64,000 bases of DNA from Mycobacterium lentiflavum. Its GTDB lineage: Bacteria > Actinomycetota > Actinomycetes > Mycobacteriales > Mycobacteriaceae. How positions within the stretch are numbered: the stretch's first letter is position 1; the number at the start of each line of letters is the position of its first letter. The stretch is taken from contig NZ_CP092423.2 in NCBI RefSeq assembly GCF_022374895.2, positions 4,588,001 to 4,652,000 on the forward strand, read 5' to 3'. Positions 48,749-57,027 of the stretch are shown piece by piece. The position numbers were made by a program, and so were the translations under genes. The notes under the pieces are model-generated. The model ran no database searches and was not told the DNA's origin. It saw nothing but the letters and a program-made list of their open reading frames with translations.

Positions 48749-49633
48749 TCACGCCCCGTTAGTTGGCCCACCCGAGTTCTGGCCGGGGATGTCGGTGATC
48801 GGGAAGTTCGGCATCGGCTTGGGCGACGGCGTGTTGGGCAGCGTCGGGATGTCGGCGGGCGGAATGTCGTGAAGTTCGTTGGCGGGCGGCCCGTTTTCGC
48901 GGCTGCCGTAGCTGCTGCCCGGGGCCCGCGCACCAAGCAGTTCGCTGACCGTCACCAGCCGGTAGCCGTTGGCCTTGAGCACCGGGATGAACTGGTAAAC
49001 CAGGTCAACGGTGCTCGAGTAGGTGTCGTGGAACAGCACCACCGAGCCGGGCTTGATGTAGGTCATCAGCATGTACCGCGTCGCGGCGGTGTTCGAATCG
49101 TTTGCCCAATCGAAAGGGATGACATCCCAAAGGATTTCGGCCAGTCCATAGCGGGCGGCGGTCTGGCGCACATCGGGCGTGGACAGCCCGCCGGCCGGAC
49201 GATACAGCGTCGGGGTGCGCCCGGTCGCGGCGTTGATCGCGTCGTTGGCCTTGGCGAACTGCGCGGCGACGTCTTCGGGCGGGATCGTCGTCATGTTGGG
49301 GTGTTCCCAGGTGTGGCTACCGATTTCCATGCCGGCGTCGGCGATGCGCCGGGCGCCGGCCGGGTTGGCGGCCACCTTGTTGCCGATCAGGAAGAAGGTG
49401 GCCTTGGCGTCTGGGATGCCACTGTCCTTCAGGACTTGCAGCAGCCGCTCGTCGAACGGGCTCGGGCCGTCGTCGAACGTCAGCGCGACACACTTGACCA
49501 CCGAGCAGCTCAGATTGTCGGCGCGCGTCACGTGACCGGTCAGGCCACCGATCACCAGCACGGCACCGGCAGCCACGACACCGAACACGGTCCGCCAATA
49601 GCGCCAGGCTTGGCTGTCGGGTCGTTTCGGCAC
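48749..49633 (-). CDS. polysaccharide deacetylase (NodB domain), exported
   Basis: 294 residues (Rv1096 about 291). An N-terminal membrane or signal segment (about 14-30, VFGVVAAGAVLVIGGLTG) precedes the NodB domain: ALTFDDGPSPFDERLL with the metal/catalytic Asp pair, and IGSHTWEHPNMT supplying the two metal His. Later motifs are LYRPAGG and VLFHDTYSSTVD. Rv1096 is known as a peptidoglycan N-deacetylase linked to lysozyme resistance. The C-terminus is Pro-rich. TAGGCT ends 6 nt before GTG 49633. Confidence 0.92.
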   Translation of the reverse strand: MPKRPDSQAWRYWRTVFGVVAAGAVLVIGGLTGHVTRADNLSCSVVKCVALTFDDGPSPFDERLLQVLKDSGIPDAKATFFLIGNKVAANPAGARRIADAGMEIGSHTWEHPNMTTIPPEDVAAQFAKANDAINAATGRTPTLYRPAGGLSTPDVRQTAARYGLAEILWDVIPFDWANDSNTAATRYMLMTYIKPGSVVLFHDTYSSTVDLVYQFIPVLKANGYRLVTVSELLGARAPGSSYGSRENGPPANELHDIPPADIPTLPNTPSPKPMPNFPITDIPGQNSGGPTNGA

Positions 49634-49653
49634 CCTGGAAGCCTACTCGCCCT

Positions 49654-49749
49654 CGCGGGTGCAACCTGGGCGTCGAGTGTGCGTCCAGGGCGTTCAAACG
49701 GCTCAAATCGCGCCGTCAGCGCGCACTCGACGCCCAGGTTGCACCCGCG
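49654..49749. repeat. 26-bp perfect inverted repeat with 44-nt loop (long hairpin)
   Basis: Arm 49654-49679 is the exact reverse complement of arm 49724-49749; both carry the GTGCAACCTGGGCGTCGAGT core. Further pairing with one wobble extends the stem by about four. It fills the gap between two co-directional minus-strand genes (phoH2 upstream, deacetylase downstream), and its right end is 13 bp from the phoH2 stop, so a terminator for phoH2 is the simplest reading. Confidence 0.7.
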
Positions 49750-49761
49750 CAGGCGGCCGCG

Positions 49762-51063
49762 TCAGTGCGGCCCGGCGATCTCCTCGAGCATCTCGGTGAC
49801 CAGCGCCGCGATCGGCGAGCGCTCGCTGCGCAGCAGCGTGATGTGCGCGAACAGCGGGTGACCCTTGAGCTTCTCGATCACGGCCGCGACACCGTCATGG
49901 CGGCCCACCCGCAGGTTGTCGCGCTGGGCGATGTCGTGGGTGAGCACCACCCGCGATCCGGTGCCCAGCCTGGACAGCACGGTCAGCAAGACGTTGCGCT
50001 CCAGCGACTGCGCCTCGTCGACGATCACGAACGAGTCGTGCAGCGAGCGCCCGCGAATGTGGGTCAGCGGCAGCACCTCGAGCATGCCGCGCGACAGCAC
50101 CTCCTCGAGCACGGCGGGGCTGGCCAGACCTTCCAGGGTGTCGAACACGGCCTGCGCCCAGGGGCCCATCTTCTCGCTCTCGCTGCCGGGCAGATAGCCC
50201 AGCTCCTGGCCGCCGACCGCGTACAGCGGACGAAAGACCACGACTTTGCGCTGGGTCCGCCGTTCCAGCACCGCCTCGAGACCGGCACACAGGGCCAACG
50301 CCGACTTGCCGGTTCCGGCCTTGCCGCCCAGCGACACGATGCCCACCGACTCGTCGAGCAGCAGGTCGAGCGCGACGCGCTGCTCGGCGGAGCGGCCGCG
50401 CAGCCCGAATACCTCACGGTCACCGCGGACCAGCTGGACGCGTTTGGCCGCCGTCACCCGGCCCAGCGCGTGCGAGTTGCCGCCCAGCAGTCGAATTCCG
50501 GTGTGGCATGGGAGGTCTCGCGCTTCGACCAGATCGATCTCGCCGTCGGCGAAGAGCGCGTCGATGTCCTCGGTCGCCGTCTCGATCTCCTGCATCCCCG
50601 ACCAGCCGGAGGCCACCACGTCTTGCGCGTGGTACTCGTCGGCGGCCAGGCCCACCGCGGCGGCCTTGACGCGCAGCGGAATGTCCTTGCTGACCAACGT
50701 AACCCGCTTGCCTTCGGCGGCGAGGTTGGCCGCGCAGCTCAGGATCCGGGAGTCGTTGCTCTCGGTCCGGAAACCGGCCGGCAGCACGCTCGGATCGGTG
50801 TGATTGAGCTCGACGTGCAGCGTACCGCCCTGTGTCCCAACGGGAATGTTCTGATCCAGCCGCCCATGCTCGAGTCGCAGATCGTCGAACAATCGCAGCG
50901 ACTGTCGAGCAAACCATCCCAGCTCATGGTGGTGGCGTTTAGCCTCCAGTTCGCTGATCACCACCAGCGGGACCACCACCTCGTGTTCGGCGAACCGACT
51001 ACATGCCCACGGGTCGGACAGCAGCACGGAAGTGTCGATCACGTAGGTCCGGATTTCGGTCAC
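49762..51063 (-). CDS. phoH2: PhoH2, PIN-PhoH RNase/RNA helicase
   Basis: 433 residues, identical in length to Rv1095. The N-terminal PIN nuclease domain is about 1-150 (YVIDTSVLLSDP with acidic D10, ESNDSRIL, VTLVSKDIPL). The C-terminal PhoH ATPase has Walker A GGKAGTGKSALAL (K253) and Walker B FVIVDEAQSLERN. The fusion unwinds and cleaves RNA using ATP. GAGGAG lies 6 nt before GTG 51063. 243 bp separate it from desA2; nothing else is seen in that gap. Confidence 0.95.
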   Translation of the reverse strand: MTEIRTYVIDTSVLLSDPWACSRFAEHEVVVPLVVISELEAKRHHHELGWFARQSLRLFDDLRLEHGRLDQNIPVGTQGGTLHVELNHTDPSVLPAGFRTESNDSRILSCAANLAAEGKRVTLVSKDIPLRVKAAAVGLAADEYHAQDVVASGWSGMQEIETATEDIDALFADGEIDLVEARDLPCHTGIRLLGGNSHALGRVTAAKRVQLVRGDREVFGLRGRSAEQRVALDLLLDESVGIVSLGGKAGTGKSALALCAGLEAVLERRTQRKVVVFRPLYAVGGQELGYLPGSESEKMGPWAQAVFDTLEGLASPAVLEEVLSRGMLEVLPLTHIRGRSLHDSFVIVDEAQSLERNVLLTVLSRLGTGSRVVLTHDIAQRDNLRVGRHDGVAAVIEKLKGHPLFAHITLLRSERSPIAALVTEMLEEIAGPH

Positions 51064-51306
51064 GTAGCGCTCCTCGAGCGGGATAAGCCCGCGCGGACCC
51101 GCACAGGCATGTCGGCGGGAACTGCGACACCAGGACCGGGGCCGGTCCTTCCGTTGTGGTGACGGGAGGTGCCGCCCTGGCAGCTGAGCAAGACGCTGAC
51201 CATCGAGAATGACGCTACTCTCGTCGCCGCTTCGCAGCAGCGCAGGCGCGCCGACACCGGGGTGTGATGCGGACCGCGAGCCGTGTGGTCGCTCGCGACG
51301 GCCGGC

Positions 51307-52134
51307 TCAGCCGCCGACGAACTGCCGGAGTTTGGGCTCGTCAGCGACGCCCCACGCGGTGATGCGGTCGGCGATCGCCTGGCGCAGATCGGCCGGTCCG
51401 AAAATTCCGGCGGCGGCGACGTTGCGCACCTTGTCCTCGTACGCGCGGATGTCGGCCCCGACGACCTGCAGTTCGGCCGCGCGCCTGGCAATCGCGTCGA
51501 TCGTCTCGTCGCGGGTGTACGTCAGGCAGTGCGCGACGAGATTGGCGAAGAACAGCTCGTGGCGCACCTCGTCGCGGTGGATCCGGTCGATCAGCCCGGC
51601 CAAGATCGGCTCCTCGAGCTGGGCGGCCAGGTTGCGGGTGAAGACCGCGTGGGTGCGCTCGGTGAGCGCCATGTACACCAGGGTCTCCACCTGTGTGTAC
51701 GTCTCGGCGCGGTAGCCCTGCATCAGGTACTCGACACGGGCCTCTTCGTTGGCGGTGGGGTCGACCTCGCGGGTGACCACCAGGTATTCGCGCAGCGCGA
51801 TGGCGTGCAGGTGCTCCTCGGCGGTCCAGCGCCCCAGCCAGCGGCCCCACCAGTCCTCGAGAATGAAGTGCTCGACGAGCTCGCGGTGATGCGCCGCCAG
51901 GTCGTCCTTGAGCAGCAGCAGGATCTCGCAGGCGTCGGTGAATTCCCGGGGCAGCGTCATGCTGGACGGGTCCCAGTCGCGTCCGCCGAGGAAGGCGAAG
52001 TTCTCGCCCCGGTCGAACGGGACGTAGTCGTGAGCGAACCAAATGTCGTCGGTGGACAGGTGGCGGTCCATTTCGGCCTCGACGACCGGCTCGAGTTCTA
52101 GGGTCAGCGCATTAGCGACAGGTTTCTGTGCCAT
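51307..52134 (-). CDS. desA2: acyl-[acyl-carrier-protein] desaturase DesA2
   Basis: 275 residues, equal to Rv1094. Ferritin-like diiron desaturase family: helices carrying VEHFILEDWWGRW, TAEEHLHAIALREYL (ExxH) and IHRDEVRHELFFANL (second ExxRH). It supports mycolic acid biosynthesis, although the catalytic status of DesA2 has been questioned. TACAGT ends 6 nt before ATG 52134 and lies within a perfect 15-bp palindrome, so a repressor is expected. The upstream frame to 52773 is antisense to glyA and is rejected. Confidence 0.95.
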   Translation of the reverse strand: MAQKPVANALTLELEPVVEAEMDRHLSTDDIWFAHDYVPFDRGENFAFLGGRDWDPSSMTLPREFTDACEILLLLKDDLAAHHRELVEHFILEDWWGRWLGRWTAEEHLHAIALREYLVVTREVDPTANEEARVEYLMQGYRAETYTQVETLVYMALTERTHAVFTRNLAAQLEEPILAGLIDRIHRDEVRHELFFANLVAHCLTYTRDETIDAIARRAAELQVVGADIRAYEDKVRNVAAAGIFGPADLRQAIADRITAWGVADEPKLRQFVGG

Positions 52135-52135
52135 G

Positions 52136-52150
52136 CGGTTACTGTAACCG
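52136..52150. promoter_or_regulatory. 15-bp palindrome over the desA2 -10 box
   Basis: CGGTTACTGTAACCG is perfectly symmetric around the central T and covers the minus-strand -10 TACAGT (52146-52141) of the leaderless desA2 promoter. Binding would block transcription start. desA1/desA2 are known targets of the TetR-type acyl-CoA sensor MadR; that this is its site is inference. Confidence 0.6.
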
Positions 52151-52205
52151 ATAGACACAGGTTCAATAAAACTGTAGCGCCGTGTCGCGGCCGACAAGCG
52201 GAAAC

Positions 52206-53675
52206 CTAGACCGTCAGGCCCGGGTACAGCGGATTGGCGGCCAGCAGTTCGGCGGCGGCGGCGTTGACCCGCTCGGCGGTGCCGTCGTCCAGTGCGTACT
52301 TGGCCTTGGAGCTGCCCTCCGGCGCCGTGTTGGCCAGCACGTCGATCATCAGCTCGGCCACCCGGTCGAATTCGTCCGGACCGAAGCCGCGGGTGGTCAG
52401 CGCCGGGCTGCCGAGCCGGATCCCGCTGGTGTACCAGGCGCCGTTCGGGTCGGCCGGGATGGCGTTGCGGTTGGTCACCACGCCGGCGTCCAGCAGGGCC
52501 GACTCGGCTTGGCGTCCGGTCAGGCCAAACGAGGTGACGTCGAGCAGCACGATGTGGTTGTCGGTGCCCCCGGTGACCAGCCGGGCGTCGCGCTTGAGGA
52601 AGCCGTCGGCCAGGGCCTGGGCGTTGTCGGCGACCCGCTGCGCGTAGGCCTGGAACGCGGGTTGGCGCGCCTCGGCCAGCGCGACGGCCTTGGCCGCCAT
52701 CACGTGCGACAGCGGCCCGCCCAGCACCATCGGACAGCCCTTGTCCACGGCGTCGGCGTATTCGGGTTGGCACAGGATGAGGCCGCCGCGGGGTCCGCGC
52801 AGTGACTTGTGCGTCGTCGTCGTCGTGACATGGGCGTGTGGCACCGGGTCCTCGTCGCCGGTGAACACCTTGCCCGCGACCAGGCCGGCGAAATGCGCCA
52901 TGTCCACCATCAGGGTGGCGCCGACCTCATCGGCGATCTCACGCATCGTCGCGAAATTGATCCGGCGCGGGTAGGCCGAGTAGCCGGCCACCAGGATCAG
53001 CGGCTTGAACTCACGCGCGGCGGCCGCGACGGCGCCGTAGTCGATGAACCCGGTCTCGGGGTCGGTGCCATAACTGCGCTGGTGAAACATCTTGCCGGAG
53101 ATATTGGGCCGAAAGCCGTGAGTGAGATGCCCGCCGGCATCCAGCGACATGCCCAGCAGCCGCTGGTTGCCCAGCTGGGCGCGCAGCTTCTCCCAGCCCG
53201 GCTCCGACAAGTCGTTGACGTGCTTGACGCCGGCGTCGGCCAGGCCGGGCGCCTCGACCCGGGTAGCCAGGATCGCCCAGTAGGCAACGAGGTTGGCGTC
53301 GATGCCGGAGTGTGGCTGCACGTAGGCATGTGGCGCACCGAACAGCTCACGGGCGTGCTCGGCGGCGACGCTTTCCACGGTGTCGACGTTCTGACAACCC
53401 GCGTAGAACCGGTGCCCGATGGTGCCCTCGGCGTACTTGTCCGACAGCCAGGTCCCCATGGTCAGCAGCACCGCGGGCGACGCGTAGTTCTCGCTGGCGA
53501 TCAGCTTCAGCGAATCACGTTGGTCAGCGAGCTCTTTGCGCGTTGCCGCGGCGATGCGAGGTTCGACGGACTCGACCACCTGCAGTGCGGCTCGATAGGC
53601 GGCGCTCGCGGTGTCGGCGTATTCGACGCCCGGTGACGTGGTGGAGATGGCGGTGTGGGTCGAGTCGGCTGACAT
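52206..53675 (-). CDS. glyA: serine hydroxymethyltransferase, long form
   Basis: 489 residues against about 426 for M. tuberculosis GlyA1 (Rv1093) in the same position. It interconverts serine and glycine with tetrahydrofolate. PLP Lys is K290 in TTTTTHKSLRGPRGG; other motifs are SENYASPAVL, GHRFYAGCQNVD and VDMAHFAGLVA. The extra length comes from an N-terminal extension of about 45 residues and an insertion at about 140-172 (EAPGLADAGVKHVNDLSEPG onward). This matches a separate long SHMT subfamily seen in actinobacteria. TAGTCT ends 7 nt before the ATG (leaderless). Confidence 0.93.
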   Translation of the reverse strand: MSADSTHTAISTTSPGVEYADTASAAYRAALQVVESVEPRIAAATRKELADQRDSLKLIASENYASPAVLLTMGTWLSDKYAEGTIGHRFYAGCQNVDTVESVAAEHARELFGAPHAYVQPHSGIDANLVAYWAILATRVEAPGLADAGVKHVNDLSEPGWEKLRAQLGNQRLLGMSLDAGGHLTHGFRPNISGKMFHQRSYGTDPETGFIDYGAVAAAAREFKPLILVAGYSAYPRRINFATMREIADEVGATLMVDMAHFAGLVAGKVFTGDEDPVPHAHVTTTTTHKSLRGPRGGLILCQPEYADAVDKGCPMVLGGPLSHVMAAKAVALAEARQPAFQAYAQRVADNAQALADGFLKRDARLVTGGTDNHIVLLDVTSFGLTGRQAESALLDAGVVTNRNAIPADPNGAWYTSGIRLGSPALTTRGFGPDEFDRVAELMIDVLANTAPEGSSKAKYALDDGTAERVNAAAAELLAANPLYPGLTV

Positions 53676-53804
53676 GCGAACGAGACTAGTCGGCCGGCGA
53701 CACCGGCGTGGTCAGCGGTTGGCCCAGCTGCCGTCCGATCCGTGATCCGTGCCTTTTGCCAGCCCAGCCGTCTGGCACATGATCGTCCCTGCCACACTGG
53801 CACT

Positions 53805-54743
53805 ATGCCCCGGCTGAGCGAGCCGAGCCCATATGTGGAGTTCGACCGAAAGCAGTGGCGCGCGTTGCGTATGTCGACGCCGCTGGCCCTCACTGAAGAG
53901 GAGCTTGTCGGTCTGCGTGGTCTTGGCGAGCAGATCGACCTACTCGAGGTCGAAGAGGTGTATCTACCGCTGGCCCGGCTCATCCACCTTCAGGTCGCGG
54001 CACGGCAGCGATTGTTCGCTGCCACTGCGGAATTCCTCGGTGAGCCGCAGCAGAACCCGGACCGGCCGGTGCCGTTCATCATCGGCGTGGCCGGCAGCGT
54101 GGCGGTGGGCAAGTCGACGACCGCCCGTGTGCTGCAGGCGTTGCTGGCGCGCTGGGACCACCACCCGCGCGTCGACCTGGTGACCACCGACGGCTTTCTT
54201 TACCCGAATGCCGAGCTGGAACGGCGAAACCTGATGCACCGCAAGGGCTTTCCAGAGAGCTACAACCGCCGGGCGCTGATGCGGTTCGTCACCTCGGTCA
54301 AATCGGGCTCCGATTACGCGTGTGCGCCGGTGTATTCACACCTGCGCTACGACATCATCTCCGGCGCCAAACACGTGGTCCGCCATCCGGACATCCTGAT
54401 CCTGGAGGGCCTCAACGTCTTGCAAACCGGTCCGACCCTGATGGTGTCGGACCTCTTCGACTTCTCGCTCTACGTGGACGCCCGGATCGAAGACATCGAA
54501 CAGTGGTACGTATCGCGGTTCTTGGCGATGCGCAGCACGGCCTTCGCCGATCCGGCATCGCACTTCCACCACTACTCGGGCCTCAACGACACCAAGGCGG
54601 TCGCCGCCGCCCGCGAAATCTGGCGGTCGATCAACCGGCCCAACCTGGTCGAAAACATTCTGCCCACCCGCCCGCGCGCAACCTTGGTGCTGCGCAAGGA
54701 CGCCGACCACTCCATCAACCGGTTACGGCTGCGCAAGCTCTGA
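53805..54743 (+). CDS. coaA: type I pantothenate kinase
   Basis: 312 residues from ATG 53805, equal to Rv1092c. First committed step of coenzyme A synthesis. P-loop GVAGSVAVGKSTTA, DLVTTDGFLYPN, YDIISG and the substrate block NVLQTGP are visible. The upstream frame start at 53742 lacks family residues. A CACACT box ends 6 nt before the ATG, a weak leaderless promoter. Confidence 0.96.
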   Translation: MPRLSEPSPYVEFDRKQWRALRMSTPLALTEEELVGLRGLGEQIDLLEVEEVYLPLARLIHLQVAARQRLFAATAEFLGEPQQNPDRPVPFIIGVAGSVAVGKSTTARVLQALLARWDHHPRVDLVTTDGFLYPNAELERRNLMHRKGFPESYNRRALMRFVTSVKSGSDYACAPVYSHLRYDIISGAKHVVRHPDILILEGLNVLQTGPTLMVSDLFDFSLYVDARIEDIEQWYVSRFLAMRSTAFADPASHFHHYSGLNDTKAVAAAREIWRSINRPNLVENILPTRPRATLVLRKDADHSINRLRLRKL

Positions 54744-54777
54744 CGCCACGCGGTTAGGCCAACCAGGGCAGGGGTGC

Positions 54778-55170
54778 CTACGCGGGCAGCCGACGCACCC
54801 CCAGGTATTGCAGCCATGCAAAGGCCGCGGCGTAGGCGCCGGTGGCCAGCGTGGCGGCTACCCCGGTCGCGGTCATCGGCACCGCTTCGACGGCCACGAC
54901 GCAGCCGAGCGTGACCACGACGTTCGCGATGACGACACCGACGCCGACTCCACGCAGGTCCGGCAAGCCCGTCAGGCTGTACACCACCAGGCCGTAGAGC
55001 ACGAACAGGGCCCCGATGCCGTATTCCAGGTGGGAGCTCAGGTCTGCGATGAAGGCGATGGCGAGACCGCACAGCCCCGTCAAAGTGGCATCTGCACGCA
55101 TGGCGAAACGCAACAACGAGTCGGTCGCGTCGTACAGGTGTCTGGTCGGTATGCCAGTAGCAGCGGACAT
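54778..55170 (-). CDS. hypothetical membrane protein, four helices
   Basis: 130 residues from ATG 55170 with AGGAG 7 nt upstream. Hydrophobic segments: LTGLCGLAIAFIADL, YGIGALFVLYGLVVYSLTGL, VGVVIANVVVTLGCVVAVEA and ATLATGAYAAAFAWLQYL. It replaces, with the next gene, the PE_PGRS/celA2 stretch of M. tuberculosis between coaA and the Z-FPP synthase. No family recognised. Confidence 0.6.
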   Translation of the reverse strand: MSAATGIPTRHLYDATDSLLRFAMRADATLTGLCGLAIAFIADLSSHLEYGIGALFVLYGLVVYSLTGLPDLRGVGVGVVIANVVVTLGCVVAVEAVPMTATGVAATLATGAYAAAFAWLQYLGVRRLPA

Positions 55171-55609
55171 TGGGTACTCCTCGCGATGACGGTTTCTGTC
55201 GAACTGGTTTGAGCGTCCCGCCGGAGCACTGCCATATCGACGCGTGACACTGCCAACTCCTGCCACGGAAGAAATGACCAGGGATTACCGCCAGATATTC
55301 CCGTGTTCGGCGGCGAATGTGGATTTAGCCGGCGACTGCTTCGACGGTGCCCAGCGGTGAGGCTGTATCGCCCAAGCCGACCGACATGATGCCGGACGAA
55401 TTCGAGAGTCCGCGCGAATTGGACGGGCGAACGGTCGGCGAAAACATAAGTCCCCCTAACAGATTCGGATTGGTACCGGCGGCAGGGCGGCCGCACTTCC
55501 CCGTATTCGTTGCCAGTCCACCCGAAGATGGGACACGTCGCCATTACAACCGGCGTTGTCATCCGGGAAACGCAGGCTGTCCAGATAAGGCAGCAACGAG
55601 GGCGTCGAG
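55171..55609. other. 439-bp stretch without a supported gene
   Basis: The open frames here (for example 55347-55613 plus) have no ribosome site, no hydrophobic or domain pattern and poor codon use. The DNA is less GC-rich than the flanks. It holds the upstream region of the 130-aa membrane protein; otherwise nothing is seen. It may be decayed coding sequence. Confidence 0.5.
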
Positions 55610-56980
55610 CTAATCGCTGGGGACGGCGACGCGCCCGCGCAGATCAGCGGCGATGAGCCGGGCCGCGGCGTTTTGCCAGTTATGCAGCGAACGCTGCGGG
55701 ACCTCGGTGACGAACCATTGCCAGGCCTGTCGTGCGATCGGATCCAGGCCCGAGGCGGTGGCGTTCTGCGCGTAGGCACGCACGCCGACGACATACGGGA
55801 AGTACAGCGAGTTGTAGTACCGCCACTCTTCGGTGGTTCCGAAATCGCCGCCGTCGCGCGGCTTCAACCGCGAAATGCCGTCGGCAAGCACGGCTTTGAG
55901 CTCGTTGGCGCGCTCGACCGGATGGTCGGGTGCGCCGCGAGCGGCCAGCCGTTCGTCGATCACCGGCAGCGCCGTCAGCGGGCTCGCGACCAGCTTGCTC
56001 AGGTCGCCATAGTGCCCCAGGGCGCGGCGGGTGAGCCTGACGAACGTGACGTCGTCGACGTCCGCGAGCGGATGCTGCTGGCGCAGCGGCAGCGCCGCCC
56101 CGGTATGCCGCAACGCGGCCCGATCTGCCCGCAGCGCAGGCGATTTCGAGAACGCCAGCCGGTCGAGCACCCCGGCCAGCGGATCCGCGAGCACTTGCAC
56201 GGTGATCGCCACCGCCACGCTGGTGAACAGCAGCACGGTCAGCGCGGTCCGCGCGGCGGGGTCGTCGCGGGTCACCGCCAACCCGATCAGCGCCTGGCCG
56301 CCGAACAGCGCCGCCACCGCGACCGAGCCGGCGAACGAGCGGAGCATGTCGGCACGCAACGCCTGGCCTTCGTCGAACGCGTCCCACAGGGCGACGGCGA
56401 TCCCGAGCCCGAGGACATCGCAGCTGGTCGACGCAAGCGCAACCCAGCTGGGCACCAGGCCCAGCGGAATGATCAGGATGGCGTTGCCCAACGCGAAGAA
56501 CAGGGTCGCGGTGATGGCGAGCCCCACCGCCGGCCGCGGCCGTCGCGGGCGGCGCAGCGCGACGGCCATCGCGCCCAGAGTCGACACCGAGATCACCGCG
56601 AACATCAGCCAGTGCCCCGGCCGCAGCGGTCCGTCGACGCTGCCGGCCAGCATCGCCCCGAACAGGGTCAACGTGGCGACCCCGGCCACCAGCAGCAGCT
56701 CGCGGGTGCGCGCCCGCCAGCCGTCGGTAGGTCGGGACAGCTCGACGAGCACCGCGAACCACGCCACGCCGGGAATGGTCGCCAGGTAGATCTCGACTCG
56801 GCTGAGCAGCGGCGCGTACGCGGGGCTGGCGGTCCGCACCGCGTCCAGCGCCACCACGAGCGCGAAGCCACACAGCCCGATCGCCGCCAACACCAGGACG
56901 GGTTTTCGCGGATCACGGGCCGCCAGATACAGGCCCAGCCAGGCGCTCAGCGCGAACACCACCGCCGACAGCGCAGCCAC
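55610..56980 (-). CDS. conserved integral membrane protein with C-terminal soluble domain
   Basis: 456 residues. The first about 260 hold eight to ten membrane helices (VVFALSAWLGLYLA, VLVLAAIGLCGFALVVAL, IPGVAWFAVLVEL, LLVAGVATLTLFGAML, LAITATLFFALGNAILIIPL, VLLFTSVAVAITVQVL). The cytoplasmic C-terminal part has DRLAFSKSPALRADRAALR, resembling the linker of 7TM-type histidine kinases, but no kinase motifs, and EEWRYYNSLYFPYVVGVRAYAQNA. GTG 56980 is the start, with a CACACT box 6 nt upstream. Function unknown; possibly a receptor-like sensor. Confidence 0.68.
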   Translation of the reverse strand: MAALSAVVFALSAWLGLYLAARDPRKPVLVLAAIGLCGFALVVALDAVRTASPAYAPLLSRVEIYLATIPGVAWFAVLVELSRPTDGWRARTRELLLVAGVATLTLFGAMLAGSVDGPLRPGHWLMFAVISVSTLGAMAVALRRPRRPRPAVGLAITATLFFALGNAILIIPLGLVPSWVALASTSCDVLGLGIAVALWDAFDEGQALRADMLRSFAGSVAVAALFGGQALIGLAVTRDDPAARTALTVLLFTSVAVAITVQVLADPLAGVLDRLAFSKSPALRADRAALRHTGAALPLRQQHPLADVDDVTFVRLTRRALGHYGDLSKLVASPLTALPVIDERLAARGAPDHPVERANELKAVLADGISRLKPRDGGDFGTTEEWRYYNSLYFPYVVGVRAYAQNATASGLDPIARQAWQWFVTEVPQRSLHNWQNAAARLIAADLRGRVAVPSD

Positions 56981-57027
56981 CTACCCAGTGTGGCATGCGG
57001 GCGACCTGCGGCTTAAGACCCTTGCGG

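Noticed and set aside
47855..49861. 668-codon plus-strand frame opposite cyclase, deacetylase and phoH2
   Set aside because: It crosses three genuine genes and the long hairpin, with His/Arg/Gln-rich antisense composition and no domain pattern.
51064..51306. Possible small gene between phoH2 and desA2
   Set aside because: Frames here are short or antisense, without start signals; the stretch looks like ordinary intergenic DNA.
55347..55613. 88-codon plus-strand frame in the gap
   Set aside because: No ribosome site, no hydrophobic or conserved pattern, and it runs into the 3' end of the opposite membrane-protein gene.
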